A DNA stretch of 64,000 bases from Bathymodiolus brooksi (GCA_963680875.1 OY804585.1:28634186-28698185); one strand, 5' to 3'; shown: positions 21,290 to 34,425, numbered from the stretch's first letter. The notes: generated from the letters alone by a model not told the origin. A program made the numbers and translations.

Positions 21290-23455
21290 CGCACACATTC
21301 CTGACAATGATTATTGAGGAATCTGTATGTTTCATGTCGTGTGAACCAATTTTTTTTGCAATTATTCTTATGTGGTAAACACGGAATATATTTTTATTTC
21401 AAAATTTCTTGCATCCAACATTTTTTTCATCAACTGAACAGTGCGCATGAGCAATAATCTCCCCGAAAGAGTTCAAATCTTGGGTCACGCGCATATCATT
21501 TGCATTACTGTCCAGGAAGACAGAATGATCTGCTGTCAAATAGTTTGCGATTTGCTCTTAAAATCTGCTTTTGAGCGGATTTTTAATGTTATGCAGTTGA
21601 TTTTAGTTAAAATTAAGTGACATATTAAGTGAAAATATTTAATCCAAAAATTCCACGATATGTGCCTTTCATATTACTTTAATTTATATCTCTCTATACA
21701 TTCGTTGCGCGGTTCAGTTGTATATAATTGATTTGATGCGCAGTGCAATTAAATGAAAGACTCTTTAATTTCTTTTAACAGAGATATCTGCATTATAAAT
21801 ACACATGAAAGATATCTATTTTCTGTATTAAAATTACAGATGTCTGAAATACATAATTCACGATTTATTTTAAAATAGATATATCTGTATTACAAATAGA
21901 GATATCATTATCCTAATACATATGTACATACATCTCTATTGTATTAATACAGACCTCTCTATTTTAATGCAGATATATATATAGCTTTGATGGAGATAGG
22001 TTGTTTGTCTTTTTCTCAACTGTACTACTTTCTTCACTGCAATCTAATTAAATATATGCTTGTTGCGTCTTTTTTACTTGGCAACACACTAGTGTATAAC
22101 TAGAAAATACAATAACATATAACTTTAATTAGATTGCCTTCCAGTATTATTAAAATCTGATCTCTCACTTATTCTCCTCTGGAACCACGACATACCAGTA
22201 AAGAGGAGCAAGTGAGATATCTGATTTTAAGTAATCATTCTTGAACTATTTGAGTTTCATAATTTAACACTGAAGTGTTTTAACATGTCACAAATTAACT
22301 GTCCAATAATTCATTGTTTATTATTTTGTCTGTTTGTTTTTCTTTTATTTTTCGATTTTCTTTCAATTTTGAATTTTTCTCTCATCAGTAAACTTTTCAA
22401 GTTAGAGTTATCTCCCACTAATGAGTTTTCTGGCGCTAAGTCTCGTTTTCACCTTGCCATCATGTAAACAAATGTTGCAGAAAAGTGAATGGGCTGTTGT
22501 GTCACATTCCAGTGTTGTTGTCATCTAAGATGTTAAGGGAATACACTTCTTAAATATGATTGACAGGTCACTAATAGTGGAAATTAAGGCGATACCTTCC
22601 GTTTTAAATGAGAAAGATTACCTAAGGACAGGCCCACACATGTGAAAAAAATTAAACTTTAAATTGATTTTAAAATTTAGGAAATGTAGAAGAAATGACG
22701 TGATCATGAACAAATAGTGTTTCGTCGAAAATATTATTTTGTTGTACAGTTTTATTTGTATTCTGAAATCGGAAGACAACCATGTCTAATTATATTCCTA
22801 TTATTTATTTATTTATTTTCATGATGAAGTGGAATTTATGTGTGTATTGTAATTCGACAGGTGAGTTAAATATCCACCGGTATTATTAATTACAATATTA
22901 TCTAATTACCTGATTGCAACAGGTAATAAGATCTACATTAAACAAATAGGTTTTACAATTAACAAAATTAACAAAAAGGTGATAAAAGATTTTACATGAA
23001 TAAATCATATTTAATATTACTGTCAGATATTATTGAAGTCAACATGTTTATTTATAGATACACACTTGTACATGTATATACTTCCCCTTAAATAGACTGG
23101 TCAACAGAATACATCAAGAATAATCAGAAGTTAATTTTTATTCACAAATAAGAGATATATGCACGAATCAACTTCATATTTATTTATATTATTCTAAGTT
23201 AATAAAATATGATCATGCCATGATATAGCTGAAATACTGTTAAATTTGGTGTTAAACACCAATAAATCCATCAATAGTAACTTTAATTTTTTGTACATGG
23301 TATTAAAAATCTGAGATGTGGCATCGTCATTTGAAATCCAAATACTTGAAATAGTAAAAGAAAGTGAAAATGTAGGCTTACAGTAATTGATGAACATATA
23401 AAATACATTGCCCAACTTCCCATTTTATAAACTGGTATATATAATTACTATACAT
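21290..23455. other. AT-rich non-coding stretch
   Basis: It contains irregular AGATATC/GATATATC motifs at 21770-21990 and an imperfect hairpin (arms about 22157-22184 and 22202-22228, GATCTCTCACTT paired with AAGTGAGATATC). No convincing exon is visible. The hydrophobic frame at 22285-22467 lacks a usable donor. Confidence 0.45.
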
Positions 23456-23460
23456 TGTAT

Positions 23461-24917
23461 TTAGATACAGTCCATCTGTTTTAAGTGACTTTAGATACAG
23501 TCCATCTGTTTTAAGTGACTTTAGATACAGTCCATCTGTTTTAAGTGACTTTAGATACAGTCCATCTGTTTTAAGTGACTTTAGATACAGTCCATCTGTT
23601 TTAAGTGACTTTAGATACAGTCCATCTGTTTTAAGTGACTTTAGATACAGTCCATCTGTTTTAAGTGACTTTAGATACAGTCCATCTGTTTTAAGTGACT
23701 TTAGATACAGTCCATCTGTTTTAAGTGACTTTAGATACAGTCCATCTGTTTAAGTGACTTTAGATACAGTCCATTTGTTTTAAGTGACTTTAGATACAGT
23801 CCATCTGTTTTAAGTGACTTTAGATACAGTCCATCTGTTTTAAGTGACTTTAGATACAGTCCATCTGTTTTAAGTGACTTTAGATACAGTCCATCTGTTT
23901 TAAGTGACTTTAGATACAGTCCATCTGTTTTAAGTGACTTTAGATACAGTCCATCTGTTTTAAGTGACTTTAGATACAGTCCATCTGTTTAAGTGACTTT
24001 AGATACAGTCCATCTGTTTTAAGTGACTTTAGATACAGTCCATCTGTTTTAAGTGACTTTAGATACAGTCCATCTGTTTTAAGTGACTTTAGATACAGTC
24101 CATCTGTTTTAAGTGACTTTAGATACAGTCCATCTGGTTTAAGTGACTTTAGATACAGTCCATCTGTTTTAAGTGACTTTAGATACAGTCCATCTGTTTT
24201 AAGTGACTTTAGATACAGTCCATCTGTTTAAGTGACTTTAGATACAGTCCATCTGTTTTAAGTGACTTTAGATACAGTCCATCTGTTTTAAGTGACTTTA
24301 GATACAGTCCATCTGTTTTAAGTGACTTTAGATACAGTCCATCTGGTTTAAGTGACTTTAGATACAGTCCATCTGTTTTAAGTGACTTTAGATACAGTCC
24401 ATCTGTTTAAGTGACTTTAGATACAGTCCATTTGTTTTAAGTGACTTTAGATACAGTCCATCTGTTTTAAGTGACTTTAGATACAGTCCATCTGTTTTAA
24501 GTGACTTTAGATACAGTCCATCTGTTTTAAGTGACTTTAGATACAGTCCATCTGTTTTAAGTGACTTTAGATACAGTCCATCTGTTTTAAGTGACTTTAG
24601 ATACAGTCCATCTGTTTTAAGTGACTTTAGATACAGTCCATCTGTTTAAGTGACTTTAGATACAGTCCATCTGTTTTAAGTGACTTTAGATACAGTCCAT
24701 CTGTTTTAAGTGACTTTAGATACAGTCCATCTGTTTTAAGTGACTTTAGATACAGTCCATCTGTTTTAAGTGACTTTAGATACAGTCCATCTGGTTTAAG
24801 TGACTTTAGATACAGTCCATCTGTTTTAAGTGACTTTAGATACAGTCCATCTGTTTTAAGTGACTTTAGATACAGTCCATCTGTTTTAAGTGACTTTAGA
24901 TACAGTCCATCTGTTTT
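23461..24917. repeat. 30-bp tandem array, about 48 copies
   Basis: The unit TTAGATACAGTCC plus ATCTGTTTTAAGTGACT is repeated with very few variants. These are 29-bp units missing one T (near 23747, 23990, 24226, 24406, 24642), CTGG for CTGT (24135, 24344, 24793) and TTTG for CTG (23774, 24431). The spacing of the variants indicates block duplication. Confidence 0.95.
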
Positions 24918-26127
24918 TGGAGTTTTTCTTTAATGAGGACTAAATTTTAACAAATGGTACCTACTAATTTACAATTTTCAACAGTATGTAGTTAGATGGG
25001 TACATATTAACATATACAAACACCCCTATAAATAGTAAGGAAAAAACTTGCTGTGGGAATGGCTCTTTTTTAGTAAACAAGTATAACCTGTCACTCTTTT
25101 TTTGTTGCTTTTATTTGAGAAATGGGAGTTTTTGGAAATAAATAGCAGTGTTTCCAAAGGTAAATTGAAATTAAATGGACATTCAGGAGGTGCTCAGATT
25201 CCTACTGGTCATTTGATCCAGAAATGAATAACCTTTTACTGGACCAAACCAATTTTTACTGAAAATTGCCACATGTCCAACAGATCTTAGGAATGACTGA
25301 AATAAAAGACTTTTAGCATTATATGTACATATGTAGATCAGATTCATATTCTGGATTAGAATTACTACAAAATATATTGGGAGTTTAAAAAATAAGAAAA
25401 AATTCATGGCCAAGATTTATGTTTTATGTCATTTTCAATCTTTTTTCATATTCCGCCCCCCTTTTTCTTTAACAATATGTTGTTTATTACATACAGAAAC
25501 TTGGCAACAGCTGTTTGTGGTAAAACATTCTCAGGTATTGAGGTAATATTTAGTCTTTATTGATTGCTTCACACATTTGACATGTATTTCTTTAGTTCAG
25601 GTATTGTTTTTAACGATACCCCAAGTCAATTATTAATTATTCATTTCAAAAAGTTAATCAGATTATCCAAAACAATGCAATAAAGTGTTGTAGCATTCAT
25701 TAAAATTACATATTTAATATGTAGTCTCTATACCTTGTCAAATAATGATGGTTTATTGAGAATAAAAGATACCATATATCTTTATTGTAACTTGAACCTT
25801 AAGTTTTGACTTTTGTGATATATGAATCTACCCAAGGCTGTGGAAATATAAAAATGTTTGCTTGACTCAGGGCAAGATATATATGAAATAAGTTACGTGT
25901 CCATATAATATCCTACTTGTCCTCTTTTTTTAAAAATTGTTTATTTTCAATGAGCACCGGTCCTCTGGCCCAAGACCAGTAAAACTTTGCCTGGACCAGT
26001 AAATTTTTCAGATTTTATTTAGAACTACAAATAATTTGCTTTGGACCAGTACATTCAAATTTTCATTTCAAATACTGTGCATGTAGAAGACGAGGAAAGT
26101 CATCAGTAAAAATTCAACAGGGAAATG
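24918..26127. other. Non-coding stretch
   Basis: It is AT-rich with several degenerate GGACCAGTA motifs (25240-25260, 25965-26060). The only splice-like signal (ACATACAG at 25490) leads into a frame that stops at once. No gene was recognised. Confidence 0.45.
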
Positions 26128-27420
26128 TTTTCGTGAATCTTTTATTATTATTCATAGGAACATGCAGTGTGACCATCGCTGATTTGTGTTTCATAGATTT
26201 TTCCGTGTGGTTCTTTGATGCCAGAACCTTTCGCAGACATTTTAATTATGTATTTATCAATTGCCACGACACTGTTAATAATCCTTGACTTAGATCCTTA
26301 AGATTCTGTGTATTTTTCACTGCTTTCAGAACACAACCATTCCCAATCGAAAAAAACTCCACAAAACATTCATTAATCAATTTTAACTGTAAAGTTTTAC
26401 TATAGAATTGGTTATTAAGGAAACATACATATTCCCTGAACAATTTACTCAGAAAATTGCTATGCCGTGTAAAAAAAATTCTTTTCCAAGAACAAACCAG
26501 ATAGTACATTTACATGTCTGACTCATCTTTTTAGAATTCAGAAGATTTGTTTTCATTTCCTACCTGTTCACTATGAATCTGGGGGGTCGTCGTGGTCATG
26601 ATCGTATGGTAGTTGGATTTACAACTACATATGCAATCAGTGCCTATCACCACTAATGTTGTTAGTTCAAATCTCTCTCAGGAGAGGTGTACTCAATACA
26701 ATATTATGTGTATAAAGTATGTCATTGGCATGTGGCAGGTCTGTGGTTTTCTGCTGGTACACTGGTTTCCTCCACCAATAAAACTGACTGCCACAATCTA
26801 ACTGAAATATTGTTGAAAGTGGCATTAAACACCACAACCCTAACCCACTATGAATCTGTAGCCTCCATTGTAAGGGTGTTACCTAGGTAAATTGGTTTGT
26901 AGTTCTTTGTCTAGCTATTTTGGATATTTTTGAATATTCCGGAAAAACTGCATTTTATTTTAGTGGCAATTAAAAATTTGTTGAATATAATATTTGTATT
27001 ATACAATGCTATGTATATACCATGGTATTGGATCTTACGAATTAACGTATTTAAGCCAACACATTTGTACCCGTGAATTTTAAAAACAGTTTTATACATA
27101 CATACCTGTAGATAAACAGAGATTGTTGTAGGATAAAATTTTGGTAAGTCCCACCCAAAAAGCAATGTGTTTCTTTGTTATTTTTTTATATAAAAAATGG
27201 TGAGTCCCATACACAGAGGATGAGTCAAAGACTCGCCCAGGAAAGTTGTAAGTTTGATAAACCTTTTTTTCAACTTTTAAGCTTGAGCAGTTGAATGAAG
27301 AACAGCAATCAGAGTCACACTCCTTTAATACTCACAATTTTTAATAACATTGAGTTATATCTTCATTTCTATTATTGAAAATATGTAATTAGTCTGGAAG
27401 GAGAGATCATAGTAAAACAA
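26128..27420. repeat. Segmental duplication, copy 1
   Basis: It matches 27783-29075 at a constant offset of 1655 bp with only a few substitutions (26167, 26607, 26940 region). It contains a type B SINE and is followed by a short run of the 46-bp array. Confidence 0.95.
26580..26850 (+). mobile_element. SINE type B
   Basis: It has a head GTCGTGGTCATGATCGTA, then GTAGTTGGATTTACAACTAC, a box-B-like segment GTTAGTTCAAATCTC, the core CCTCCACCAATAAAACTGAC and a tail AAAGTGGCATTAAACACC. It is duplicated at 28235-28505. Confidence 0.8.
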
Positions 27421-27756
27421 AGGTCCTGTATTGCTGAGTGGTTGTGGTGGTTACAGTCATTGACAAAGGTCCTGTATTGCTGAGTGGTTGTGGTGATTAA
27501 AGTCATTGACAAAGGTCCTGTATTGCTGAGTGGTTGTGGTGGTTAAAGTCATTGACAAAGGTCCTGTATTGCTGAGCGGTTGTGGTGGTTAAAGTCATTG
27601 ACAAAGGTCCTGTATTGCTGAGCGGTTGTGGTAGTTAAAGTCATTGACAAAGGTCCTGTATTGCTGAGTGGTTGTGGTGGTTAAAGTCATTGACAAAGGT
27701 CCTGTATTGCTGAGTGGTTGTGGTAGTTAAAGTCATTGACAAAGGTCCTGTATTGC
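27418..27756. repeat. 46-bp tandem array, first block (about 7 copies)
   Basis: The unit runs ACAAAGGTCCTGTATTGCTG, AGTGGTTGTGGTGG, TTAAAGTCATTG. It ends abruptly at a 26-bp filler (27757-27782) before the second copy of the segmental duplication. Confidence 0.9.
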
Positions 27757-27782
27757 TAAGTGCCAGGAAACCATAGCAATGG

Positions 27783-29073
27783 TTTTCGTGAATCTTTTAT
27801 TATTATTCATAGGAACATGCATTGTGACCATCGCTGATTTGTGTTTCATAGATTTTTCCGTGTGGTTCTTTGATGCCAGAACCTTTCGCAGACATTTTAA
27901 TTATGTATTTATCAATTGCCACGACACTGTTAATAATCCTTGACTTAGATCCTTAAGATTCTGTGTATTTTTCACTGCTTTCAGAACACAACCATTCCCA
28001 ATCGAAAAAAACTCCACAAAACATTCATTAATCAATTTTAACTGTAAAGTTTTACTATAGAATTGGTTATTAAGGAAACATACATATTCCCTGAACAATT
28101 TACTCAGAAAATTGCTATGCCGTGTAAAAAAAATTCTTTTCCAAGAACAAACCAGATAGTACATTTACATGTCTGACTCATCTTTTTAGAATTCAGAAGA
28201 TTTGTTTTCATTTCCTACCTGTTCACTATGAATCTGGGGGGTCGTCGTGGTCATGATCGTATTGTAGTTGGATTTACAACTACATATGCAATCAGTGCCT
28301 ATCACCACTAATGTTGTTAGTTCAAATCTCTCTCAGGAGAGGTGTACTCAATACAATATTATGTGTATAAAGTATGTCATTGGCATGTGGCAGGTCTGTG
28401 GTTTTCTGCTGGTACACTGGTTTCCTCCACCAATAAAACTGACTGCCACAATCTAACTGAAATATTGTTGAAAGTGGCATTAAACACCACAACCCTAACC
28501 CACTATGAATCTGTAGCCTCCATTGTAAGGGTGTTACCTAGGTAAATTGGTTTGTAGTTCTTTGTCTAGCTATTTTGGATATTTTTGAATATTCCAGAAA
28601 AACTGCATTTTATTTTAGTGGCAATTAAAAATTTGTTGAATATAATATTTGTATTATACAATGCTATGTATATACCATGGTATTGGATCTTACGAATTAA
28701 CGTATTTAAGCCAACACATTTGTACCCGTGAATTTTAAAAACAGTTTTATACATACATACCTGTAGATAAACAGAGATTGTTGTAGGATAAAATTTTGGT
28801 AAGTCCCACCCAAAAAGCAATGTGTTTCTTTGTTATTTTTTTATATAAAAAATGGTGAGTCCCATACACAGAGGATGAGTCAAAGACTCGCCCAGGAAAG
28901 TTGTAAGTTTGATAAACCTTTTTTTCAACTTTTAAGCTTGAGCAGTTGAATGAAGAACAGCAATCAGAGTCACACTCCTTTAATACTCACAATTTTTAAT
29001 AACATTGAGTTATATCTTCATTTCTATTATTGAAAATATGTAATTAGTCTGGAAGGAGAGATCATAGTGAAAC
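27783..29073. repeat. Segmental duplication, copy 2
   Basis: This is the near-identical copy of 26128-27418. The junction on its left is the 26-bp filler that also exists at 14154-14179. On its right it runs into the long 46-bp array. Confidence 0.95.
28235..28505 (+). mobile_element. SINE type B (copied with the segment)
   Basis: Nearly identical to 26580-26850, it was duplicated along with its flanks rather than inserted independently. Confidence 0.8.
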
Positions 29074-32000
29074 AAAGGTCCTGTATTGCTGAGTGGTTGT
29101 GGTGATTAAAGTCATTGACAAAGGTCCTGTATTGCTGAGCGGTTGTGGTGGTTAAAGTCATTGACAAAGGTCATGTATTGCTGAGTGGTTGTGGTGGTTA
29201 AAGTCATTGACAAAGGTCCTGTATTGCTGAGCGGTTGTGGTGGTTAAAGTCATTGACAAAGGTCCTGTATTGCTGAGCGGTTGTGGTAGTTAAAGTCATT
29301 GACAAAGGTCCTGTATTGTTGAGTGGTTGTGGTAGTTAAAGTCATTGACAAAGGTCCTGTATTGCTGAGTGGTTGTGGTGGTTAAAGTCATTGACAAAGG
29401 TCCTGTATTGCTGAGTGGTTGTGGTAGTTAAAGTCATTGACAAAGGTCCTGTATTGCTGAGTGGTTGTGGTGGTTAAAGTCATTGACAAAGGTCCTGTAT
29501 TGCTGAGTGGTTGTGGTGGTTAAAGTCATTGACAAAGGTCCTGTATTGCTGAGTGGTTGTGGTAGTTAAAGTCATTGACAAAAGTCCTGTAGTGCTGAGT
29601 GGTTGTGGTGGTTAAAGTCATTGACAAAGGTCCTGTATTGCTGAGTGGTTGTGGTAGTTAAAGTCATTGACAAAGGTCCTGTATTGCTGAGTGGTTGTGG
29701 TGGTTAAAGTCATTGACAAAGGTCCTGTATTGCTGAGTGGTTGTGGTGGTTAAAGTCATTGACAAAGGTCCTGTATTGCTGAGTGGTTGTGGTGGTTAAA
29801 GTCATTGACGAAGGTCCTGTATTGCTGAGTGGTTGTGGTGGTTAAAGTCATTGACAAAGGTCCTGTATTGCTGAGTGGATGTGGTGGTTAAAGTCATTGA
29901 CAAAGGTCCTGTATTGCTGAGTGGTTGTGGTGGTTAAAGTCATTGACAAAGGTCCTGTATTGCTGAGTGGTTGTGGTGGTTAAAGTCATTGACAAAGGTC
30001 CTGTATTGCTGAGCGGTTGTGGTGGTTAAAGTCATTGACAAAGGTCCTGTATTGCTGAGTGGTTGTGGTGGTTAAAGTCATTGAGAAAGGGCCTGTATTG
30101 CTGAGTGGTTGTGGTGGTTGAAGTCATTGACAAAGGTCCTGTATTGCTGAGTGGTTGTGGTGGTTGAAGTCATTGACAAAGGTCCTGTATTGCTGAGTGG
30201 TTGTGGTGGTTAAAGTCATTGACAAAGGTCCTGTAGTGCTGAGTGGTTGTGGTGGTTAATAAAGTCATTGACAAAGGTCCTGTATTGCTGAGTGGTTGTG
30301 GTGGTTAGAGTCATTGACAAAGGTCCTGTATTGCTGAGTGGTTATGGTGGTTAGAGTCATTGACAAAGGTCCTGTATTGCTGAGTGGTTGTGGTAGTTAA
30401 AGTAATTGACAAAGGTCCTGTATCGCTGAGTGGTTGTGGTGGTTGAAGTCATTGACAAAGGTCCTGTATTGCTGAGTGGTTGTGGTAGTTAAAGTCATTG
30501 ACAAAGGTCCTGTATTGCTGAGTGGTTGTGGTAGTTAAAGTCATTGACAAAGGTCCTGTATTGCTGAGTGGTTGTGGTGGTTGAAGTCATTGACAAAGGT
30601 CCTGTATTGCTGAGTGGTTGTGGTGGTTGAAGTCATTGACAAAGGTCCTGTATTGCTGAGTGGTTGTGGTGGTTGAAGTCATTGACAAAGGTTCTGTATT
30701 GCTGAGTGGTTGTGGTGGTTAAAGTCATTGACAAAGGTCCTGTAGTGCTGAGTGGTTGTGGTGGTTAATAAAGTCATTGACAAAGGTCCTGTATTGCTGA
30801 GTGATTGTGGTGGTTAGAGTCATTGACAAAGGTCCTGTATTGCTGAGTGGTTATGGTGGTTAGAGTCATTGACAAAGGTCCTGTATTGCTGAGTGGTTGT
30901 GGTAGTTAAAGTCATTGACAAAGGTCCTGTATCGCTGAGTGGTTGTGGTGGTTGAAGTCATTGACAAAGGTCCTGTATTGCTGAGTGGTTGTGGTAGTTA
31001 AAGTCATTGACAAAGGTCCTGTATTGCTGAGTGGTTGTGGTAGTTAAAGTCATTGACAAAGGTCCTGTATTGCTGAGTGGTTGTGGTGGTTGAAGTCATT
31101 GACAAAGGTCCTGTATTGCTGAGTGGTTATGGTGGTTAGAGTCATTGACAAAGGTCCTGTATTGCTGAGCGGTTGTGGTAGTTAAAGTCATTGACAAAGG
31201 TTCTGTATTGCTGAGCGGTTGTGGTGGTTAAAGTCATTGACAAAGGTCCTGTATTGCTGAGTGGTTGTGGTGGTTAAAGTCATTGACAAAGGTCCTGTAT
31301 TGCTGAGCGGTTGTGGTGGTTGAAGTCATTGATAAATGTCCTGTATTGCTGAGTGGTTGTGGTAGTTAAAGTCATTGACAAAGGTCCTGTATTGCTGAGT
31401 GGTTGTGGTAGTTAAAGTCATTGACAAAGGTCCTGTATTGCTGAGCGGTTGTGGTGGTTAAAGTCATTGACAAAGGTCCTGTATTGCTGAGTGGTTGTGG
31501 TAGTTAAAGTCATTGACAAAGGTCCTGTATTGCTGAGCGGTTGTGGTGGTTTAAGTCATTGACAAAGGTCCTGTATTGCTGAGTGGTTGTGGTAGTTAAA
31601 GTCATTGACAAAGGTCCTGTATTGCTGAGTGGTTGTGGTAGTTAAAGTCATTGACAAAGGTCCTGTATTGCTGAGTGGTTGTGGTGGTTAAAGTCATTGA
31701 CAAAGGTCCTGTATTGCTGAGTGGTTGTGGTGGTTAAAGTCATTGACAAAGGTCCTGTATTGCTGAGTGGTTGTGGTGGTTAGGTGGTTAAAGTCATTGA
31801 CAAAGGTCCTGTATTGCTGAGTGGTTGTGGTGGTTAAAGTCATTGACAAAGGTCCTGTATTGCTGAGCGGTTGTGGTGGTTAAAGTCATTGACAAAGGTC
31901 CTGTATTGCTGAGTGGTTGTGGTAGTTAGTCATTGACAAAGGTCCTGTATTGCTGAGTGGTTGTGGTGGTTAAAGTCATTGACAAAGGTCCTGTATTGCT

Positions 32001-32580
32001 GAGTGGTTGTGGTGGTTAAAGTCATTGACAAAGGTCCTGTATTGCTGAGTGGTTGTGGTGGTTGAAGTCATTGACAAAGGTCCTGTATTGCTGAGTGGTT
32101 GTGGTGGTTAATGTCATTGACAAAGGTCCTGTATTGCTGGGTGGTTGTGGTGGTTAAAGTCATTGACAAAGGGCCTGTATTGCTGAGTGGTTGTGGTAGT
32201 TAAAGTCATTGACAAAGGTCCTGTATTGCTGAGTGGTTGTGGTGGTTAAAGTCATTGACAAAGGTCCTGTATTGCTGAGTGGTTGTGGTGGTTAAAGTCA
32301 TTGACAAAGGTCCTGTATTGCTGGGTGGTTGTGGTGGTTAAAGTCATTGACAAAGGTCCTGTATTGCTGAGCGGTTGTGGTGGTTAAAGTCATTGACAAA
32401 GGTCCTGTATTGCTGAGTGGTTGTGGTGGTTAAAGTCATTAACAAAGGTCCTGTATTGCTGAGTGGTTGTGGTAGTTAAAGTCATTGACAAAGGTCCTGT
32501 ATCGCTGAGTGGTTGTGGTTAAAGTCATTGACAAAGGTCCTGTATTGCTGAGCGGTTGTGGTAGTTAAAGTCATTGACAA
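29072..32580. repeat. 46-bp tandem array, main block (about 76 copies)
   Basis: Same unit as 27418-27756. Variant units recur in order: a TTAATAAAG insertion near 30255 and again near 30765, a GGTTATGGTGG variant near 30344 and 30850, and a CTGTAGTGCTG variant near 30230 and 30742. This shows a duplicated block of about 11 units (roughly 509 bp). Rare indels occur near 31785 and 31925. Confidence 0.95.
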
Positions 32581-32689
32581 GTTTTGACCACAAGTCTGGT
32601 TCACAAGGACGAGTAATTAATGATAATTTGATGTTACGTACATGTACAAGAACATGTATATATCCTTGCTGCAGAACCATGGCTTTTAA

Positions 32690-32870
32690 CAGTCTCCCAG
32701 GCAGGGTGTACTCGATATAGCATTATGTGATCAAATTAGTCAGTGACTTGCGACAGGTCGGTGGTTTTCTCCGGGTACTCCGGTTTCCCCCACCAATAAA
32801 ACTGACCGCCACGATATAGCTGAACTATTGTTGAAAGTGGCGTTAAGCACAAACAAACAAACACTAGTGG
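32690..32870 (+). mobile_element. SINE type B, 5'-truncated
   Basis: It contains GGGTGTACTCGATATAGC, GGTGGTTTTCTCCGGGTACT and the tail AAAGTGGCGTTAAGCAC followed by CAAA repeats. Confidence 0.75.
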
Positions 32871-32884
32871 CTTTAAACATCATA

Positions 32885-34045
32885 TAACCCTAACCCTAAG
32901 CATTAACCGCCTTTTATTTTCTTTTTTTTAACCATGCAGCTACAGGTAGTTGATGTTTAATCTTTTTTTAGGGGATTTTTTAAAAATTCTAAAAAAAAAT
33001 TAAAAAGGATCCACCAGGCCTTTGATTTTAATTACATTGTATATCTCCTATCTTTGATGTTGTTACACATGTCTAGGTACCAAACATGAATTATCAGTTT
33101 TCTATTTGTCATTCCAGTGGTGAAGGTCTCAGCAGGAAGTATTACACATTTTCACCCATTAGTTTACATGATGAAACGTTATTTGATGTTATAATTAGCT
33201 GTCTTAGGAAACTGGGATGGATAAAAAAAAATTCTCTATAAGCTGGATATTTTAAAATTTGTAAATAGTAGACTGGATTAATACAATATTTACTTAATGA
33301 TTCAATATTGTGCAAATAATAAATTACAGGGGGTTCATGTCGGGGAGATTCCGGTGATCAAAATCACATTTACCAATTTTACTTAAAGAGTTGTCTTATA
33401 TTTACACAAAAACACATGATACCATCTGAAAAACACAAAATTACATATATTTTTTTTATAAAATTGATCTAGCCACTCAGTTTAATTTTTAAGCGATTCC
33501 ACATTCCGCTTTTCAACGAAAAATGGCCATAGACTATTATTAAAAAAACCCAAAAGACCCTCTTATATGGTTAAATGTTAAATTGTCTGTTTTGCTCTGT
33601 TTTAAGTGATACAGAAATATGCATCCTACTTATTTGAAACATTGTCTATTTGATTATAAAATTGCATAACGTTAAAAGGAAGGATCTAAAAAAAAACCTT
33701 CATGACTCGAAAGCAAGATATTTAGTCAGAATAGGGGCTTGGTAAATTAATTGCTGTATACCATACATGTACGTCACTTGTGCATACATTTCGTGAGTAA
33801 AAGGAATGTACAAAATTAGGAACCAAAAAAATGTATGTTTAGAATACATTAATGATATGTAACTTTCTACAACCATATATATATTAATATGTATGTTAAT
33901 GTTCCTTTTAAGCATACTGTTAGTGTTACCGATTAATTTATACCTACTATCATTTAAATGTGTGGGTCCCAATGTTTGTTGATTACTCAAAAATGAGGAG
34001 ACTTATTGTTTTTGATCTGTGTCTTACTCTTATTATTCATATTAA
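32885..34045. other. Non-coding stretch
   Basis: AT-rich, with no supported exon, array or terminal inverted repeats. The frame on the minus strand at 33700-33990 has no recognisable features. Confidence 0.4.
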
Positions 34046-34052
34046 CCTACAA

Positions 34053-34425
34053 CCGCATCTGTGGTGTAATGGTTAGCGTGCTTCGTCTCGAGTGCGGTAG
34101 ATCGTGGGTTCGAGCCCCGGTCGGGTCAAACCAAAGATTATAAAATTGGTATTGGTTGTTTCTCCGCAAAGCACGCAGCATTAAGGAGGAAGAGCAAAGA
34201 CTGGTTGGCTTGGAATCGGAATAATGTGTCCGAGTGGAGCCACATGTTTACCCGAGGACTGTTGTTTCAGTGAGCTAGTACTATAAAAATCCAACTAAGC
34301 GTGTTGGTCTAGAACAAAGCGGCCCTCATCATCATCTTTTTGAAAATTAACCTGTTTTCGCCATGACATACCTGTAGCTGAAAAATTGCTGAATTGGCGT
34401 TAAACAATAATCACTCACTCACCAT
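34053..34425 (+). mobile_element. SINE type C with intact tRNA-like head
   Basis: The head has a box-A-like TGTGGTGTAATGGTTAGCG and a good box B, GGGTTCGAGCCCC. It is followed by ATAAAATTGGTATTGGTTG, AGTGAGCTAGTACTATAAAA and the tail TGAATTGGCGTTAAACAATA with CACTCACTCAC. It is the best-preserved copy of its family here. Confidence 0.85.

Noticed and set aside
22285..22467. Hydrophobic frame resembling a signal peptide (CLLFCLFVFLLFF)
   Set aside because: T-rich low-complexity DNA with no donor in frame and no link to 41507.
26246..28820. Paired identical short frames suggesting a duplicated gene
   Set aside because: They are copied with the 1.3-kb segmental duplication and overlap SINE or AT-rich DNA; no coding features.
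23461..32580. CRISPR-like arrays
   Set aside because: Units are directly adjacent without unique spacers, and the DNA is eukaryotic with spliced genes. They are tandem repeats.
32885..32900. Telomere-like CCCTAACCCTAA
   Set aside because: Only two repeats, next to a SINE tail that often carries this sequence; not evidence of a telomere.
33118..33190. Acceptor-like CATTCCAG with a short open frame
   Set aside because: No donor, no family resemblance, and stops soon after.
34053..34130. Stand-alone tRNA gene
   Set aside because: Box A and B are present but the sequence continues as a SINE body also found at 53877 and 57200.
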